64,000 bases of DNA from Linyphia triangularis (GCA_963978545.1 OZ021721.1:37683348-37747347); one strand, 5' to 3'. Positions 12,387-27,200 are shown, numbered from the stretch's first letter. The notes: generated by a model not told the origin, from the letters alone. A program made the numbers and translations.

Positions 12387-13651
12387 CCGTAAAATGGGGT
12401 GAATAGGAACAGCGGGGTGAATCGGAACGAAACTTAATGAAATTATAAAGAAATTATTATTTTACACAAATAAAGCAGTTTTATTAACTATATATTTTTT
12501 TTATTTGGCTAACATTTTTGAAATCTTTGAACATGTTTTGTGGGGTTTTCAACACTGTCCTTTTTTTATAAAAAAATTCTGAAACAGCGTCATATAATCC
12601 AATGAGTTTTAACCTCTCCAAAACTTATCCCGTAATTAATAACATGTACCATCTATAGACTTAACTATTATTTTTTTAGATAAGAATAAACATCCACACC
12701 TGCATGCTATACATAATTTAACTTGATTTTAAAAACCTTTTATTTTACGAATTTTTATGTTTTGTCTCGTCTCGATTTTGAGATTTGCGGGGTGAATCGG
12801 AACACTTGAAAAGTGATATTAAAGGGCTGTTTTTGGCAAGATTATGTTCCACACAAGATTCAACGGCTGAAGAAGAGTCTAATTACTCCCTTCAAGACAG
12901 TAATCAAGATTACATGCTTGAATAAATGTCAGAACAGGAGCCTAGTTTCCGCATGGCAGAAAACCCGATTGTTCCGGTGGTTTTTCTCTAAATGACTTTG
13001 TTATCTTTAAGTTATATGGAGAAATGTATGAAGATTCTATGCAAGCAAAGTTTTACACCCACAAGATTATTGCTATATAAGTGTGTTTTACAAAAAGTGC
13101 CCATGAACGAAAAGATTTTCTTAGACAAATGAGGATGCTTTTCTCCTTTCTCAAGATATTTTAAAGAATTTGCAGTCATACACCAAGCAAACATAAAGTA
13201 TATTAAAAAATATTATTAATTTTAAAGACTATTTGGATGAGTTATTGGAGAAGAGTTGATACGTTTTCAAATATATGATTTGTTTTGACTATAATTGACA
13301 AACACAAATTTTATCCATCATATTAAATGATTTTTTTATAATAATTTTGTGTTCCTATTCACCACAATGCATTATTACTTGTTTTTTGCCACCCTGTAAA
13401 CATTTAAATAAGATCAGACATAAATTGTAACGAGTGTTCCGATTCACCCCTTTCTGCGGGGTGAATCGGAACACCATGAAAAAATTCAAAATAAATTAAA
13501 GTCCTAGTTTTTTTAACATTTTTTGGGTTTATCCTCAAAGAAGAAGGTAAGATCCAAGTTTCAATGTCAAAAATATGTTCCTTAACGTTCTTATTACAAC
13601 CGATTTTTACTTTGAAAGTTGAAAAGTGTTCCGATTCACCCCATTTTACGG
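12387..13651. mobile_element. TA-flanked DNA element with CCGTAAAATGGGGTGAAT ends
   Basis: The ends are inverse complements (CCGTAAAATGGGGTGAATAG at the left; attcaccccattttacgg at the right) and are flanked by TA on both sides, as in the Tc1/mariner/pogo group. The core ggggtgaatcggaac recurs about seven times in both orientations. Between about 12,860 and 13,180, plus-strand frames contain short coding-like scraps (for example FRMAENPIVP) broken by stops and frameshifts, perhaps a transposase C-terminus. It is non-autonomous now. Confidence 0.75.
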
Positions 13652-15309
13652 TACTAAAATGCATTAAAACATTTATTAACTTTTCTGATGATAACAGAGG
13701 AATACCTTTGATCCCTCTAAATCACAAGTTACAGCAGGTTTTGAGAATGAATGACTCAAAAAAAAAAAATAGTAAAACTTTCATCAAACATACGCTAGGC
13801 GGTATTTATGGCTTTTATTGTGCATTTTAACTCTTTGTGATGAACAAAATGTTTTGTTTATGATTTAGAACATAGTGATAAAAATTATTGGTAAGTAGCA
13901 GGCACCCAACAGGAGATAAATATATGCAACAGTTTTAATTAGAATATTGATAAGAATCGCAACATGCAAATACTAATTTGCTAACAGTTGGCTGCCGTCT
14001 GAATTAAATGAATCACGTTCTTGCCTGGTACCACCAAAACTATTTGGTAGTCAAAGGAAAAAATCAGTTTTTTTTCGTAAATGTAGTGAACATATAATAA
14101 TTTATCATGATTAATTTTTCCTTCCTGTATTGGCTCCGTAGTTTTATGTAAAACTTAGGAGAAATAAGTCTTAATAACAGAAAAAATAAAGTAGTTCAGG
14201 GCTCATATTTCTTTTTTTCCGGCACTGTGTGGCAAGTACACTTCTAATTTCTTCGATTACCAGCCATGCTTCAGGTTTCGAAAGCCGAAAAATGTCAATA
14301 AAATGAATATCGTGAGAGTCAAAGGGATTGTTTTATCTGTAAACTAGCTAAATACCCGTGCTTCACGAAATTTTAACATGTGCAATACTTTAGATAGCTG
14401 TGAGGCCTCGCGTTGCGGAAATCTGTCATTCGTGTATAAGACCCAGTTTTTGGCTCTTCGCTCGCAGGAAGGTTCATCGCTACGCAAAATCGAGCTCGCT
14501 TCGTTCGCTGAAAAGTTCATGGACACGTAAACACAGGCTTATTTCACTCGTTAAAAGGTTCATTGCTATGTAAGCATAGGCTCGCTTCGCTCTCTGAAAG
14601 GTTCAATGCTGCGTAAGCATTAAGCTCGCTTCACTCACTAAAATCTAATACTTAAGTACTTAATATTGGAAGCCTCTCCCTTGTCAAGAAAAACAAAATT
14701 CCCCTTTAATACAAAAATACAACACCCCTTTAAGATTATTTTAACACGTGTTTGTGGAAAGCAAAATTAGAGGCTAAAACTACTTATGTTGAAACTTTCA
14801 GAGATCTAGGCTTATTCGAAGTAGCTTTTTGTAAAAAAATTAATTGAAAAACAAATTAAAATTTTAACATTCTTTTTATCAGTCCAATTAGAAGGCCAAA
14901 ACTACTTGTGTTGAAAATTTCAGAAATGTAGCCCAATCACAAATCGCTTTGTAAAATATTTGTTAATTAATAATAAAAAAAAATTTAAATTCCTATTTTT
15001 AAAAATCCAATTAGAAGGCCACAACTATATATGTTGAAAATTTCAAAGCTGTAGCCGTATTTGAAATCGTTTTGTAATATATATATTAATTAATTAAAAA
15101 AATTAATTAATAACAAACTAAACAAAAATTAAAAATTCTGTTTTTCTTAAGTCCAATTAGAACCCTAGTAGCAATTTTACCTCGGGCGATGATCGGAATT
15201 CCATCCCCAGGTGAATCGCCGATGATTGGCGATTCACCCAGTGGCGGCTCGTGGGCAGGAAAAGTGGGGGGGCCCGATGAAAAAAAAAAAAAAATTGGAG
15301 TTTGCGAAG

Positions 15310-15311
<2 letters not shown>

Positions 15312-15367
<56 letters not shown>
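15312..15367. repeat. (AT)n microsatellite, 56 bp
   Basis: An uninterrupted alternating AT run. Confidence 0.95.
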
Positions 15368-15369
<2 letters not shown>

Positions 15370-16169
15370 AACCATAGTACGTAATTTAAAGTGTAAAAAC
15401 GTATCTTTATAAGTAAAAAAAAAAGGTTACAAAGACTCTGTAATTTGAATATTGAGCTTCTAAGAAAGTATATTAAGAAAGTGGGAAAAAGTATTTTTTT
15501 TGGTCTCTAAAAATATTAATACGAAACATTTGCACATTTTTTTTTTTTTTTTTTTTTTGGCAATAAATGCAAAATGTTTTTATTTCTACTAGAAAATTTA
15601 GCAAGCACGATCAAATTTTTTTTCCAAGTAAAAAGAAACCTCTGTAAGGAATATTAGTCCTTAACTGTGAAAATCTTTTCAAAGTCATTTGCTTAAAAAA
15701 AAAAACCTGCTTATGCTCCAGAAAGATAAGAAGTTTCCTTTCAATCTATTCTTTTATATATAAAAATGTGCTTATAGTATTTGACAAAAGTTCACTCTAC
15801 TTTCAAATGACTGCCTGTAGACTTTTTATTTGTTTTGCCTACAAATCCCATTTAAAAAAAAAAAAAAAAAAAAAAAATGAGGCAAGAAATGTTTCAAGGA
15901 ATTCTAAAATTAGAACTAAACCTTTTTCCAGAAATGAGAAAACAATCCTGGGAATAATTGCTCAGCAAAATTAAGAAATATTTCATTCGCTATCCAATGT
16001 TCATACTATGACCAATCGAGCGATGCAACTTATAACATGCAACTATGTAGCAATATAACTTAAAATAAGGATTTTGTTTTTTACGAAAATTGCAAGAAGG
16101 TCGAAAAATACTGGGGGGGGGGAGTTTTTGAGGTCAAACAATAGCAGTGCGATTATGTGAGATTGCTTA

Positions 16170-16560
16170 CAGAGGCGGACATTGTTTGCAACTTTACTAG
16201 GAGAAAAGGGGGTGGGGCTTAATTATATTCCGGGATTCAAAGATAAAAGAACAGACAGATAAAAGAACAGACGTATGGAGCATAACTTTTTGTCTCCATA
16301 TAACCTAATCGCATTAAAAATGCAATAAAATTTTTTTATAAATATTTAATATTTTTATTAGATTAAGAATACTTAAAGAACATTTTAAAATGAGCTAAAA
16401 TGTTGATCGGGCGAAATGTTTAAGTTCAACAACTTTGAAGCTGAAATTATTTTAATGTAAGATAAATTATCAATATTTTCAACATACCACATCATTTTAA
16501 GCACAGTAAAGCTGATAGGATCAGATTTTTTTAGTACTTTTAGCTAGCACTGTAGGAATT
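16170..16560. repeat. Repeat block shared with 38,573-39,010
   Basis: From cagaggcgg onward, this stretch and 38,573-39,010 share a common order of blocks: tttgcaa, tataaatatttaatatt, ttagattaagaata, agttcaac, tcaacat. The block begins with a hAT-like end, suggesting an older hAT-derived repeat nested in the 15,239 element. The matching right end was not found. Confidence 0.6.
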
Positions 16561-17004
16561 TGAAACTACCTAATTATAAGGTTCTTAATGAGTTAAGCAA
16601 TACTTTAAAATTCTGTTTGACATTATAATAGTAAATTAAAATACCAAATTTCGTTAAGCTGTAGGTCCCGGCCTGATTAGCTGTCATTGGACATAAAAAT
16701 AGGTCTTTGAGCGTACAAACCAACTAACCAAAATACCAATTACATAACATATGTGAAACTATAAAAACCGATATTGCTCAATCACTATTCTGTACAAAAG
16801 AAAAAGAAAATAAAGATTTACGAGTTACAAACTATACAAATCTAATAACTCGATTAAAAATTCTGCAGCATATGCACAGAAAAAAAATTTCGTTAAATAT
16901 TACATGAATTTAAGAATTAAAATACAAATCACATATACATGAGAGACAAAAAACTATTAAAAAAATGCTTGCTTACAACAGCAAATAAGTTTTAAAAGTA
17001 ATTG

Positions 17005-17140
<136 letters not shown>

Positions 17141-20100
17141 AAAGTCATCAGTAATGCTACTAATATTTCAGTCACTGATATTTTAATTATTAATTCATGC
17201 AAAATAAATTTGGTTTATATAACAGTTAATAAAATGTGACAAAACCTTTGAAAGTACAATATTTACAATTTTGCAAACAAAATTGAAGGTATTGTTATAT
17301 TGACCAGTTCAACAGTTTTAAATTGAATTACTTGATATTCTTTGAATAGTAAAATATATCTCGTTGTGTATTTTTTTGGCGCAAGAGCTAAGGGAGAGTT
17401 ATACTGCAACGGAATATCCTTCAATCAAAATTTTTTTCAGTACTGTACATTTACTTATTTATTACAGAATTTTTTCTAAAATTATATCCTCTCTCTTTTA
17501 TTTTTACTACCCAATAAAAGGATAAATGTCGTTTCAATCCAATTCTAGTAAAACCATTTATTTTTATAAGGAATGTTTTGTTGTCTTTATAGAAACTCTT
17601 CTATTAATCGTATCGGAGAGTTACGTTAATGATTCCATACGATATCATATATCAGTGGGAGAGGTAGGACAAATCAACACTTCTGATTATTTGGACGAAA
17701 TTTAAATACTCAGTTATTTTTTGAGACAAAGAGTAGATATCAAAACCAAAACCTATTATTAACTCATACATTTTACTAAATAAAGAGTAAAATTTAAAAC
17801 AAAAAACTTACCATTGTTATTTATTGGTGTAAATTCTTTCGCAGTCGTACAGAGTTAAAGACACTAAAGATAAACGTCCGATCCCTGACTTCAAAGTAAG
17901 AATTGACCATTTCCTTGCAAATCCCAGGACCAGGAGGTGTCTTGGTAATTTGAAACTCATGTTATGACAAAAAACATGGATGTCACGTGAAAGGGAAGGA
18001 ATGGCCCTCGTCACATTATAGAATTTTCTGTCTTATCTCTTTAGGTTTCAAATTCAAGGTCGTCCAAATTAGGGGGACATTGTGTTCCCCCAAGCACAGT
18101 CTAGGGAAACTAACATCCTTTGAAGAGGGCAAGTTAGAGTTTTAATCGGAATTGTGGGTTCTTATAATATTCTGTGGAATTGCAATAATACTACAGTACG
18201 ATTATTCAAGTTTTTTTTTTTTTTTTTTTTTAATTATGAATTAGGCTTTTATTTTTGTAATTTATTTACGTGCGTTATTTTTTATATCAAATAAATTTTA
18301 AGGGGTATCCTAACGCTATTACAGTAAAACAAATTGGCATCTCATCAAGAGGAAGATTGCACAATGCTATCTGATGTAAAAATTTTACTCACTCTTTTCG
18401 ACCAGATTTGTAGAAAAATTTGAATAGTCAGTTACAGCTACATTGGAAATTACTTTCAAAATAACACTTTCAGTTTTCAGAAACAAAAGGATTCTTCTTT
18501 AGAGTGAGGTCTTCTCTCTTTCCACAAGGCCATCCTATTTTTTGTGTGAAATAAATTATTTACTTTCATTCAACTTATTTTTTCAAACACAGATGTGCAT
18601 AAAGATATCGTAGTTGGGGATTTCAAATCCATTCTTTCAGCAATAAATTCTAGTGTGACTTACATCATTAAACTTTATGAGCCTAGTAACAAAATAAAAA
18701 ATATCGATGCGTAACATTAATATTGGGTCTTTGATCTAATGAGATTAACTTTTATTTCGGTTGGGGATCTCCTTATCCTAACCCTTGGCTACGAGCCTGC
18801 CTCCTACTCATAGATCAGAAAACCGTGTCAAAACACGAAACTCGGGAATTTTGTAATTTGAGAACCACACAAGGGGTACAGACTCGCAGGATATTGCAGG
18901 TGGCGAAAATCAGTCGTCCCCCCCCCCCCCCGTCTTTTTTCCATTCCGTTTCTTCTACGGGCAAAGAAAAAGAAGCTCGATCAGGCGACTTAAATATCCA
19001 TCCATAAGGACATTTATTAGTTGAGTGAAAGTGAACAGTTTCAAGATTAAAAAACCAGTTAAATCAGTATATTAACTAATAACTACAAAATTTATTTAAA
19101 AAAAAAAAAAAAAAGAGATAGAGAGGGAAACGACCAAAAAAAGTGAGGGGGCCCGGGCCCCCCCTGGCCCCCTGCACCAGCCGCCACTGGATTCATCGGA
19201 AACTCACCCTAAACTTATCTTTCCCTTGTCAACTAATCCATTTTGTCCCCGTGGCCGGCCATTGGCCGATGTCCGGAAACGGATCGAATTCGAGCAGAAG
19301 CCAACAAGAATTAGTTCGAAGGCCGAGCGAAAAGGGGGAAATACGAGCACTATCCGAGGAAAATTTTGCTCTCAAGAAATATCGAAACAATGGTCGTTAT
19401 TTTGTCGAAAATATCAATTAATAAACATTAAATAATTATAAAGATGTAAGTATCGAATATTAAAAACGACAAGATAAAATAATGCAAAACTAAAATATTT
19501 ACCCAGAGCGCGTAAATCTTATATGGTAGTATTTCCAGTGACATTTTAAGAGTACAAATCGAAGTTATAACACTACCAAATTACTCACACCAGAATTGTC
19601 TAAATTACTTACCCTGGGAGCGAACCGAGGACGGTTATCTCCGGAGTGCGTTGACATGGCCACTGGACTGTAGTTACTTGTGATTCCTGGTATAGCAATT
19701 GTATTGTAGTACAAAACTCTACTATCATACAGACTTTGCAAGGAAATTGACCGACATTTTTTTTATATATGGGGTATTTTCGAAAAATAGCAAATCTTCA
19801 ATAAATTTGTGAAAATGATATTAATTTATTTATTATAGCAAAAAAATAATAGTGTCAAATAAATAGTGTCGCCATCTATTTTGTAAAATTTTAACTAACT
19901 GACCAGTAAATTTTATGATATTTTTTGAAATGCAATTTAAGAGTTTACTTAATAATTTTGACATTTAAAAAAAAATATATTTAATTTTTAAATTTTTTAA
20001 AAAACTATATCCAATTTGATTAACTTTTTGAAACATATAAACATATTTTTATTTTACTTAAAAGATGTTTAAAAAACGGACCAAAATGAGTTCAGCAAAT

Positions 20101-21716
20101 TATAATGAAAACTATTTAAAAACAAGGACTATATTTTTATTTTATATTGAAATTGAAATGAGAATTTATTTTTAATTTTAGAAAATTGTTCCGATATTTT
20201 TTTGCACTATAATTTTTTTTTATTTATGGATTTTATTGACGTATTAAATAAGCAATATATAATTATGTGGTTTGCATTTTTTCAAAATATATTTTTACAT
20301 TTAAAATTTTTGGTACACTTATTTTTAAAATATTTTTCATTTATTGCCAAAGCGAAATGTTTAGCAAATTGTATACTTGATTTAAATAAGTTTTTTATCG
20401 GCTGTCGATGTCATTCCGATATCTTTCGCCGATCAAAAAACGTTGATCAGAAATTTCACCGGCCACCGATGTTGGGAAGATATCTTTTCCCGATGAGTTT
20501 AGAGTCATCGGCAGACGAGGAAATACGGGTGTGTTTATATATCAGTCTGGGGAATCGCAGATGACTTTGATGAATTCCGATCATTGGCCGACGAAACGCC
20601 ATGCAGTGATTGCTACTAGGGAAGGACAAAACTACTTACGTTGAAAATTTTAGAGCTGTAGTCCTATTAGAAATCGTTTTGTAAAATATTAATTAATTAA
20701 TCAATTAATTAAAAAAATTAATTAAAAAAGAACTAATTAAAATTTTAACCTACTGTTTGTGATGTATACAATTAGAAGGCCAAAACTACTTCTGTTGAAA
20801 ATTTCAGAGTTGTAGCCTTATTAGTAGTCGTTTTGTAAAATGTTTATTAATTAATTAAAAAGGAACAAAATAAAAATTTAAAATTCTGTTTTTTAAAAGT
20901 CCGATTAAAACGCCAAAACTACTTATGTTGAAAATTTCAGAGCTGTAGCCCTATTAGTAATCGTTTTATAAAATGTTTATTAATTAATTAAAAAAATTAA
21001 TTAAAAAGGAACAAAATAAAAATTTAAAATTCTGTTTTTTAAAAGTTCGATTAAAAGGCCAAAACTACTTATGTTGAAAATTTCAGAGCTGTTGCCCTAT
21101 TAGATATCGTTTTGTAACATATTTATTAACTAAAATAATTAATTAAAAAAGAACTAATTAAAATTTTAAAATTCTGTTTGTGATGCATAAAATTAGAAGG
21201 TCAAAACTACGTATGCTGAAAATTTCAGAGCTCTACTCTAATTTTAAGTAGGTTTCTGTAGATCCATAGAGACACAGACAGACAGACACACAGCTTGTTT
21301 TATTATTATAGATACTCTTTGTCTTCTCAATTCCCTGTTCACTAAATACTGGGTAAAATTCATAAAAACTAATGTTCTTGCAGGATCCATTTTGATGTTT
21401 GTTGTTTTAAAACAGCAGCAAACAATATACACTTCAACATACAACTAGAGCAACCAATCAGAATAAACTTCGCCGAAATCTCGATAATCGTCATGGCATC
21501 CCAAGAGCTCCAGAGCAACCGAGACGCATTCCGAGAGATTGGACATATCGTTAAACGAGATTTTGACGTGAGAATCGCAAATAATCGGAAAGTCACGTGA
21601 CACCCCTCTTTCCGATTGCCATTCCGATTCGAGAGTAGGTGAGAATCAGGCCCTTATTCTTTGGTCTATGAAAAATCATGGCAAATGTAAACAAATAGCA
21701 GACGACGATCTTCTTA

Positions 21717-21826
21717 ACTGGACGTTCGTAAAATACACCGATAACTGACTTGATGATTTAATCCGATTCAAGTTTACCCAGTTATTGTGACCAAAATAAA
21801 TTACGTTTACGAACGCACTCTATATC
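21717..21826. mobile_element. Short MITE-like sequence with GTTCGTAAA ends
   Basis: The left side has acgttcgtaaa and the right side gtttacgaacgcactc, inverse complements over about 10 bases, with partly matching interiors (ataactga against cagttatt). A related motif, gggttcgtaaactcgaactg, occurs at about 2,357. Boundaries are estimates. Confidence 0.45.
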
Positions 21827-22465
21827 ACCCGACTTCCTCAGATCCGCGACCCGTTTCCACATCAGTAGATCAACATCACCAAAATTAACGTCATAAAATT
21901 CTATCTATATCTAAGAAAATTATTATTGTGAAATGTAACAAACCAAACAACTCACTACCACTACCACTAAAGAAAATAAAAACAGTGTTGGTTGTTAGCA
22001 TACTTGAAAATAAAATGTGCTTCTAACACAAATTTTCTTGAACTATTATTTTCTACACAACAATGAAAATCACAAAAATTCTTAGGTACTTATTCTTCTT
22101 TTATTAATTTGAAAAAGTTTCGTAAGTATGAGTTATTGTGAATTTTTAAAACATTTTTTATTAGCTGTGTAGCAATCCTAATTCCATCACTCCGAAAAGT
22201 TATGAAAACTACATCAATAAACAGTGGGCTATTTTAATTTTGTTCTTTCATTTTTTCCTACAAAAACTAAATAACTTCAATGAGTATTTTGTAAGGCAAT
22301 TTTTTGTGTTAGGAAATATTTACACAAGTTCAAAATCAAGTTTATGAATGTGATAAAATGCAAAATATTGTAAGGTAAGTGACCATATTTTCAAAATTTC
22401 AAATTTAATATGTTTTAAAGCAAACTGTATTTTGCTTCAAAAGAAACTTATTATATCTATCATAC

Positions 22466-24269
22466 GGTCATTCCATGTCAAATCAACACAAAAAAGTGGC
22501 ATATTCAACCTGACCCTTTCAGAATTTCGTAATATTTTGCTTGCTTGTTGGATTCATAGTGAAAAGAAAAATGGCCAATATTAGGTTTGAATATCGTTTG
22601 GTTTCTGAAATACGGTGCTTCAAAAATAGGTCAAAATTTCGCATTTCTTGCTTTACAAATTTGCATGTAATTTTGTCTCTAATTATCATAGAACATTGCT
22701 TTTGGTATTAAAAAAAAGTTGAATATTTGGGCTTTCTTGTGATTTATAATTTGCCCCTATTTTTAAAAATTTTCATTCTAAGGTCAAACAGTTTGACCTT
22801 TGATCTTTGATATCTCAAAAGGGGGTATTATTATTTTTTTCAAAAAAATATATTTTCTTCATACAGTAATTCTCTACAAAAATCTGTTGGTTTCATTTTG
22901 GGACTGCAACTGTATAGTAAGTATGAATTTAAATGCTGACCCTTATCCTTAACTTCGCATGATAATCGCCAATGCAAATTTATTAATTAATTTAATTACT
23001 TTTGAAATATCGTCGAAATTAGTTTATCAGATGCATATCATCAAACACACCTGATTTATCAATTTAACTTCTTTTTTTTATTTGTTTAAATAGATTATAT
23101 CCTTGAACTGCTTCTGGAATGATAATGAAGTAATTTTCAAAAAAATTGCTAACAATCTGATTTTATTATTTTTACTACCATAAAGAAATGATGATAACTC
23201 TTTAACATTTTAAAGTCGTTAAAATGTTGCAAGTTTCTCCAGAAGTAAATTAATTTGTAATTAAAAATGGTCTACAAAGTTTCAAGGGTGTAAAAATTAT
23301 TACACTCCTTGAATTGTACTCTTCTAATCCCATTTTTATCAAAAAGTCCTTCTATACACTTCCTAAATTTCTCGAATTTTAGACAATTGTTACAAACTCA
23401 CAGGTAACATATTGTTTGAGGATGATTTCTAACAATTGCAGTTATGCAATTTTAATAGGACTCTAATAAAGTTAAATTTTTTTTTACTTAATTTGTTCAA
23501 ATGACTTCCTATCAGCATTAATTTAACATTTTTATGAATATGACAAACACAAACGGTAAGTGTTCTACTTCCCCCTATAATGGCACTTATTTGGTCAGAT
23601 ATCAGCAAACTTTGAAAACCCACTTATAAAATATGGTAACTCTTCCATGCATTAAAAAAAAAGATCCAAGAACCAAATTTTCATTATTTAATTCTTTTAA
23701 AAAACTAGAAACTTTACATTCAGTTCCTTGTACATTCTTTTTTAATAGGTATCACGAATAGGGGAATGTTTACTTCGCATCTTTAAGGCGCTAATCGTGT
23801 GAAGTTACGGATAAGGGTTTGCAATTAAATTTATAACTTTCCATTGCTGTCCCTAAATGAAACCAACAGATTTTCATAGAGAATTAATGTATAAAGAAAA
23901 TATATTTTTTTGAAAAAATAAAAATACCCCTTTTTGAGGTATCAAAGGTCAAACATCAAAAATTAAAAAAAAAAAAATAGGTGCAAATTATGCATTATAA
24001 GAAAGCTCAAATATTCACCTTTCTTTTGACACCAAAAGCAATGTTCTATGGTAATTAGGGAAAAATTATGTGCAAATTTGCAAAGCAAGAAATGCAAAAT
24101 TTTGACCTTCTGGCCCATTTTTGAAGCACTGTATTTCAGAAACCAAACGATATTCAAACCTAATATTTGCCATTTTTTCTTTTCTCTGTTATTCCAATAA
24201 GTGAGCAAAATTTTATTAAATTTTGAAGGGATCGGGTTGGGAGCCCTGTTGATTTGACATGGAATGACC
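22466..24269. mobile_element. Long-armed inverted-repeat element, about 1.8 kb
   Basis: The left arm (22,466 to about 22,960) begins GGTCATTCCATGTCAAATCA. The right arm (about 23,785-24,269) is its inverse complement with moderate divergence, including blocks such as aaaccaaacgatattcaaac and gaaaccaacagattttcat. Arms of nearly 490 bp flank a unique core of about 800 bp. No transposase was recognised. This is a foldback-type or long-TIR MITE; target duplication is not clear. Confidence 0.8.
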
Positions 24270-27200
24270 CCAAAGTTACAATTTTGCCTTTCCCTCACGA
24301 CACAAATTTCTATAAATTGTGCAAAGAATAAACGTGCATTGAAAAAGGGGAAAATGTTCTTAACAGTTTTGCTGCAGAAATAGATAGGTCATCTCCAGTA
24401 GTGGACAGTTAGATATATCTTTGTACTCAGTTCTTATGTTGCATTAAATGTTTGCCAATAATATTGAAAAAGTAATATGGGCAAATCTCTGGCTAATGCA
24501 GAAGACATTTTTGCACTTTTTTCTACTCTTAAACAGATAAGAATAATAAAATTAAGATAAATCTATTTATTCTATTTTTATTTTATATAATAGTTTTTGG
24601 TGACAAAGTTATATGGAAAAAAAATTGATTTAACTAGGTCAAGTACTGGCATTTATATCCAACGACGCATGTGTCCTATGCGTTGGGGTTTATAAATGTA
24701 TATTTGACCTCAGTTTATTGACCATGTGGTTTATAAATGCATAAAACAAAAACATAACTACTAGATTCATCATGATTTTATAATTCTAATTTGTTTACGA
24801 GTAGAAAAAAGAGCCGAAATGTCTCTTACAGACGGCAGAAAATTGCCCTATATTATTTTTCAAAACTTAACATTTTTATTTTAATATTTATTTTCAAATT
24901 AGTTTTTAGTTTTATACTTATAATATCTGTGTTGTTCTTTTGTTCTAAACATTCATTAATGCATATTTAACTAAAAAATATTATAAAAACTATTTTTTAT
25001 TAAATATCTTTACTTTAACGATTAAAACTACTTTTATCTAGCAGTCTAACTAAGCATTGAAATTTTTTGCTTGTAATATACATATAAAAAATGTTTTGAT
25101 GACCAAAACGGTTCATTATCCTATACATATTTAATCACCATTCATTACTTTAATTTACCTGATATATATCATAGGATAATGTGCATTGGGATTTAAAAAA
25201 ATGTTGATATTTTGGTGATCTAGTTTTAAACGGTTCGGGTTAAAATGTGGGAAGGTTATAAAAAAATTGATCTGTGTGTCTGTTAACAGCACAACTCCTG
25301 AATGAATTGTATAATGATATTGGTAGTACAAATCAATAATATGCATGAGACGCATAGCAATGAGGTATTCAGCTTTAATTAAAAAATGGCCTTAACAATG
25401 TTGATAAAAATCGTTTCGATAAGGCCTTATTACTATTTGTTTTCAACATCCCCATCACCGTAATTTAGATAAAAATGTGCTAAAGGAGTAAAAGATGAAA
25501 TGTGTCTTCTTCAACCATCTTTATATAACAATGACACTTTTAAGTGATGTGCATGTGATATACAAAATAAATTACAGTCCTATTCATCTAATCAATTTTA
25601 ATTCCTACTATTACAAAAATAGATAATTATAGCTCCTGTATTACATTATTGTAATGAGTTTATACAAAATTTTTTCCTTCTGTCTGTTCACTGTCAATTT
25701 TTTCATCCAAAACTAGAAATTGAAAAACTTATTTGTCGACAAATATGTTGCCAAGCTTACAAAATTTTCAAGATTTGTACAAATAATTATTGCTTATTTA
25801 GGAAGTTTTCATCCTTGCTTCATATGTCAGATTCAGAAGTTTTGTAAGTATAAAATGCTTGGATATAGTTTTGTGTTTGATTCTTTTTTATGTTGGGATT
25901 TCAGGTCAATATTTCTTGTTAAATTGAGGTACATTTGAATCAGAAATACAAAATAGTATCTGTATCAACAGTCCAACATAACCCTTTTTTTTTTCACTAT
26001 TACATTTTTAAAAAAGTTTCATCTAGTGTTTCTTTTTTTGCTCAGATAATGCTTTTCTTATGTTTTCCAATTAGCTGGAAGTGGAAAATATCTCTGGGAT
26101 AATATTTCTTGTCTATGTGTGAAGTATTCCTTATTTGGTGAGTGAATAAGTTAAGTGATTGTGAACATGTTTTAGAGAAGCATCTCTAACTACACATAAT
26201 TACAAGTATCACAAACAGTTATACAGTGAGTTACCATGTATACACTTTTGAACATTTGTCCAGCACAGTGCGGGTAGACGTGGGTGATGCATCTCCCCAC
26301 TTTTCCAGAAAATACCCATGCGTCACTGCACTTCTAAAATCACTGAAACCCATCACCCCACTTAACCTTTAAATGTAGTGAAAATATGATTTAAAGTTTT
26401 CAAAAATTAAAAAAAACTATTTATGGTATATTATATGCATATCATACTAATTATAAAAATGATTTACATTACTTATGTAAGTATGTAGACAGATACTGTT
26501 ATACTTGGTCAACTTTTATCTTTTGAGAAACTTCCTTTTAAATTAAATTTTATTCTTATTTCATATAAAGACAAGTTATTTTTAAAAAAAGCAAAAAAAA
26601 AAAAAAAGCATTAGGGTTCTCTATTAGTTTAATTTCATAAAAGTAAGCCCATTTAGTAGCACTATTTAAATCTAAATAAGCAGTTATGTTCATAATGTTG
26701 GATTATTACTTCTTGTAATCTCTTACTTCCCACTAAAAACTAAGTCGCAGAATATTCCTTAGAGTAACAATACATTTTGGACCCTTTTTCAATGTTAGTG
26801 TTAGGAAGTAAAAATTATTTCCTTATTAATATTTTTACTATAAAACACAAAAAATTATAAAATTTATTGTTGGGGTGGAGGGATTGCACTTGTCAGCAAC
26901 TTTTGGGCATCCCCTCTTTTTTACCCACTAGTCCAGCAAGGAACTAATACTGCCCATGTTGAGAAAAAAAAATCATGTTGAATTGGGCTCCTAACTTATA
27001 CCTATTTGCTGTTAAGTCTTAAGGCTCCTTGCTACTCCAAAAAAAAATTTGCTTTTGCTTTGAACTCATTTTGGTGGCAATGCATGGGTCCATTGTCACT
27101 GGTTAGCGATACTTGATTGGCTGATTGACATGGTGAGTAAAAGTTGAACACAATGAAGAGATAGTCCCCCCCTCTGACCCCGAAGGTTAGAAGTTAATTG

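Noticed and set aside
15157..15375. Open frames with long Tyr-Ile repeats at 15,157 and 16,957
   Set aside because: They are translations of the (AT)n microsatellites.
20202..20564. 120-codon hydrophobic frame
   Set aside because: Phe/Leu-rich translation of AT-rich DNA at the end of the CCCTAGTAGCAAT element; no domain and not bounded by splice signals.
23963..24298. 111-codon minus-strand frame
   Set aside because: Falls in the right arm of the long inverted repeat; its mirror in the left arm is not open and the content is not recognised.
25720..25938. 72-codon frame as the first SERAC1 exon
   Set aside because: The internal gtaagt would end the exon one base into a codon, while exon A needs two bases. 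No similarity to SERAC1 N-termini.
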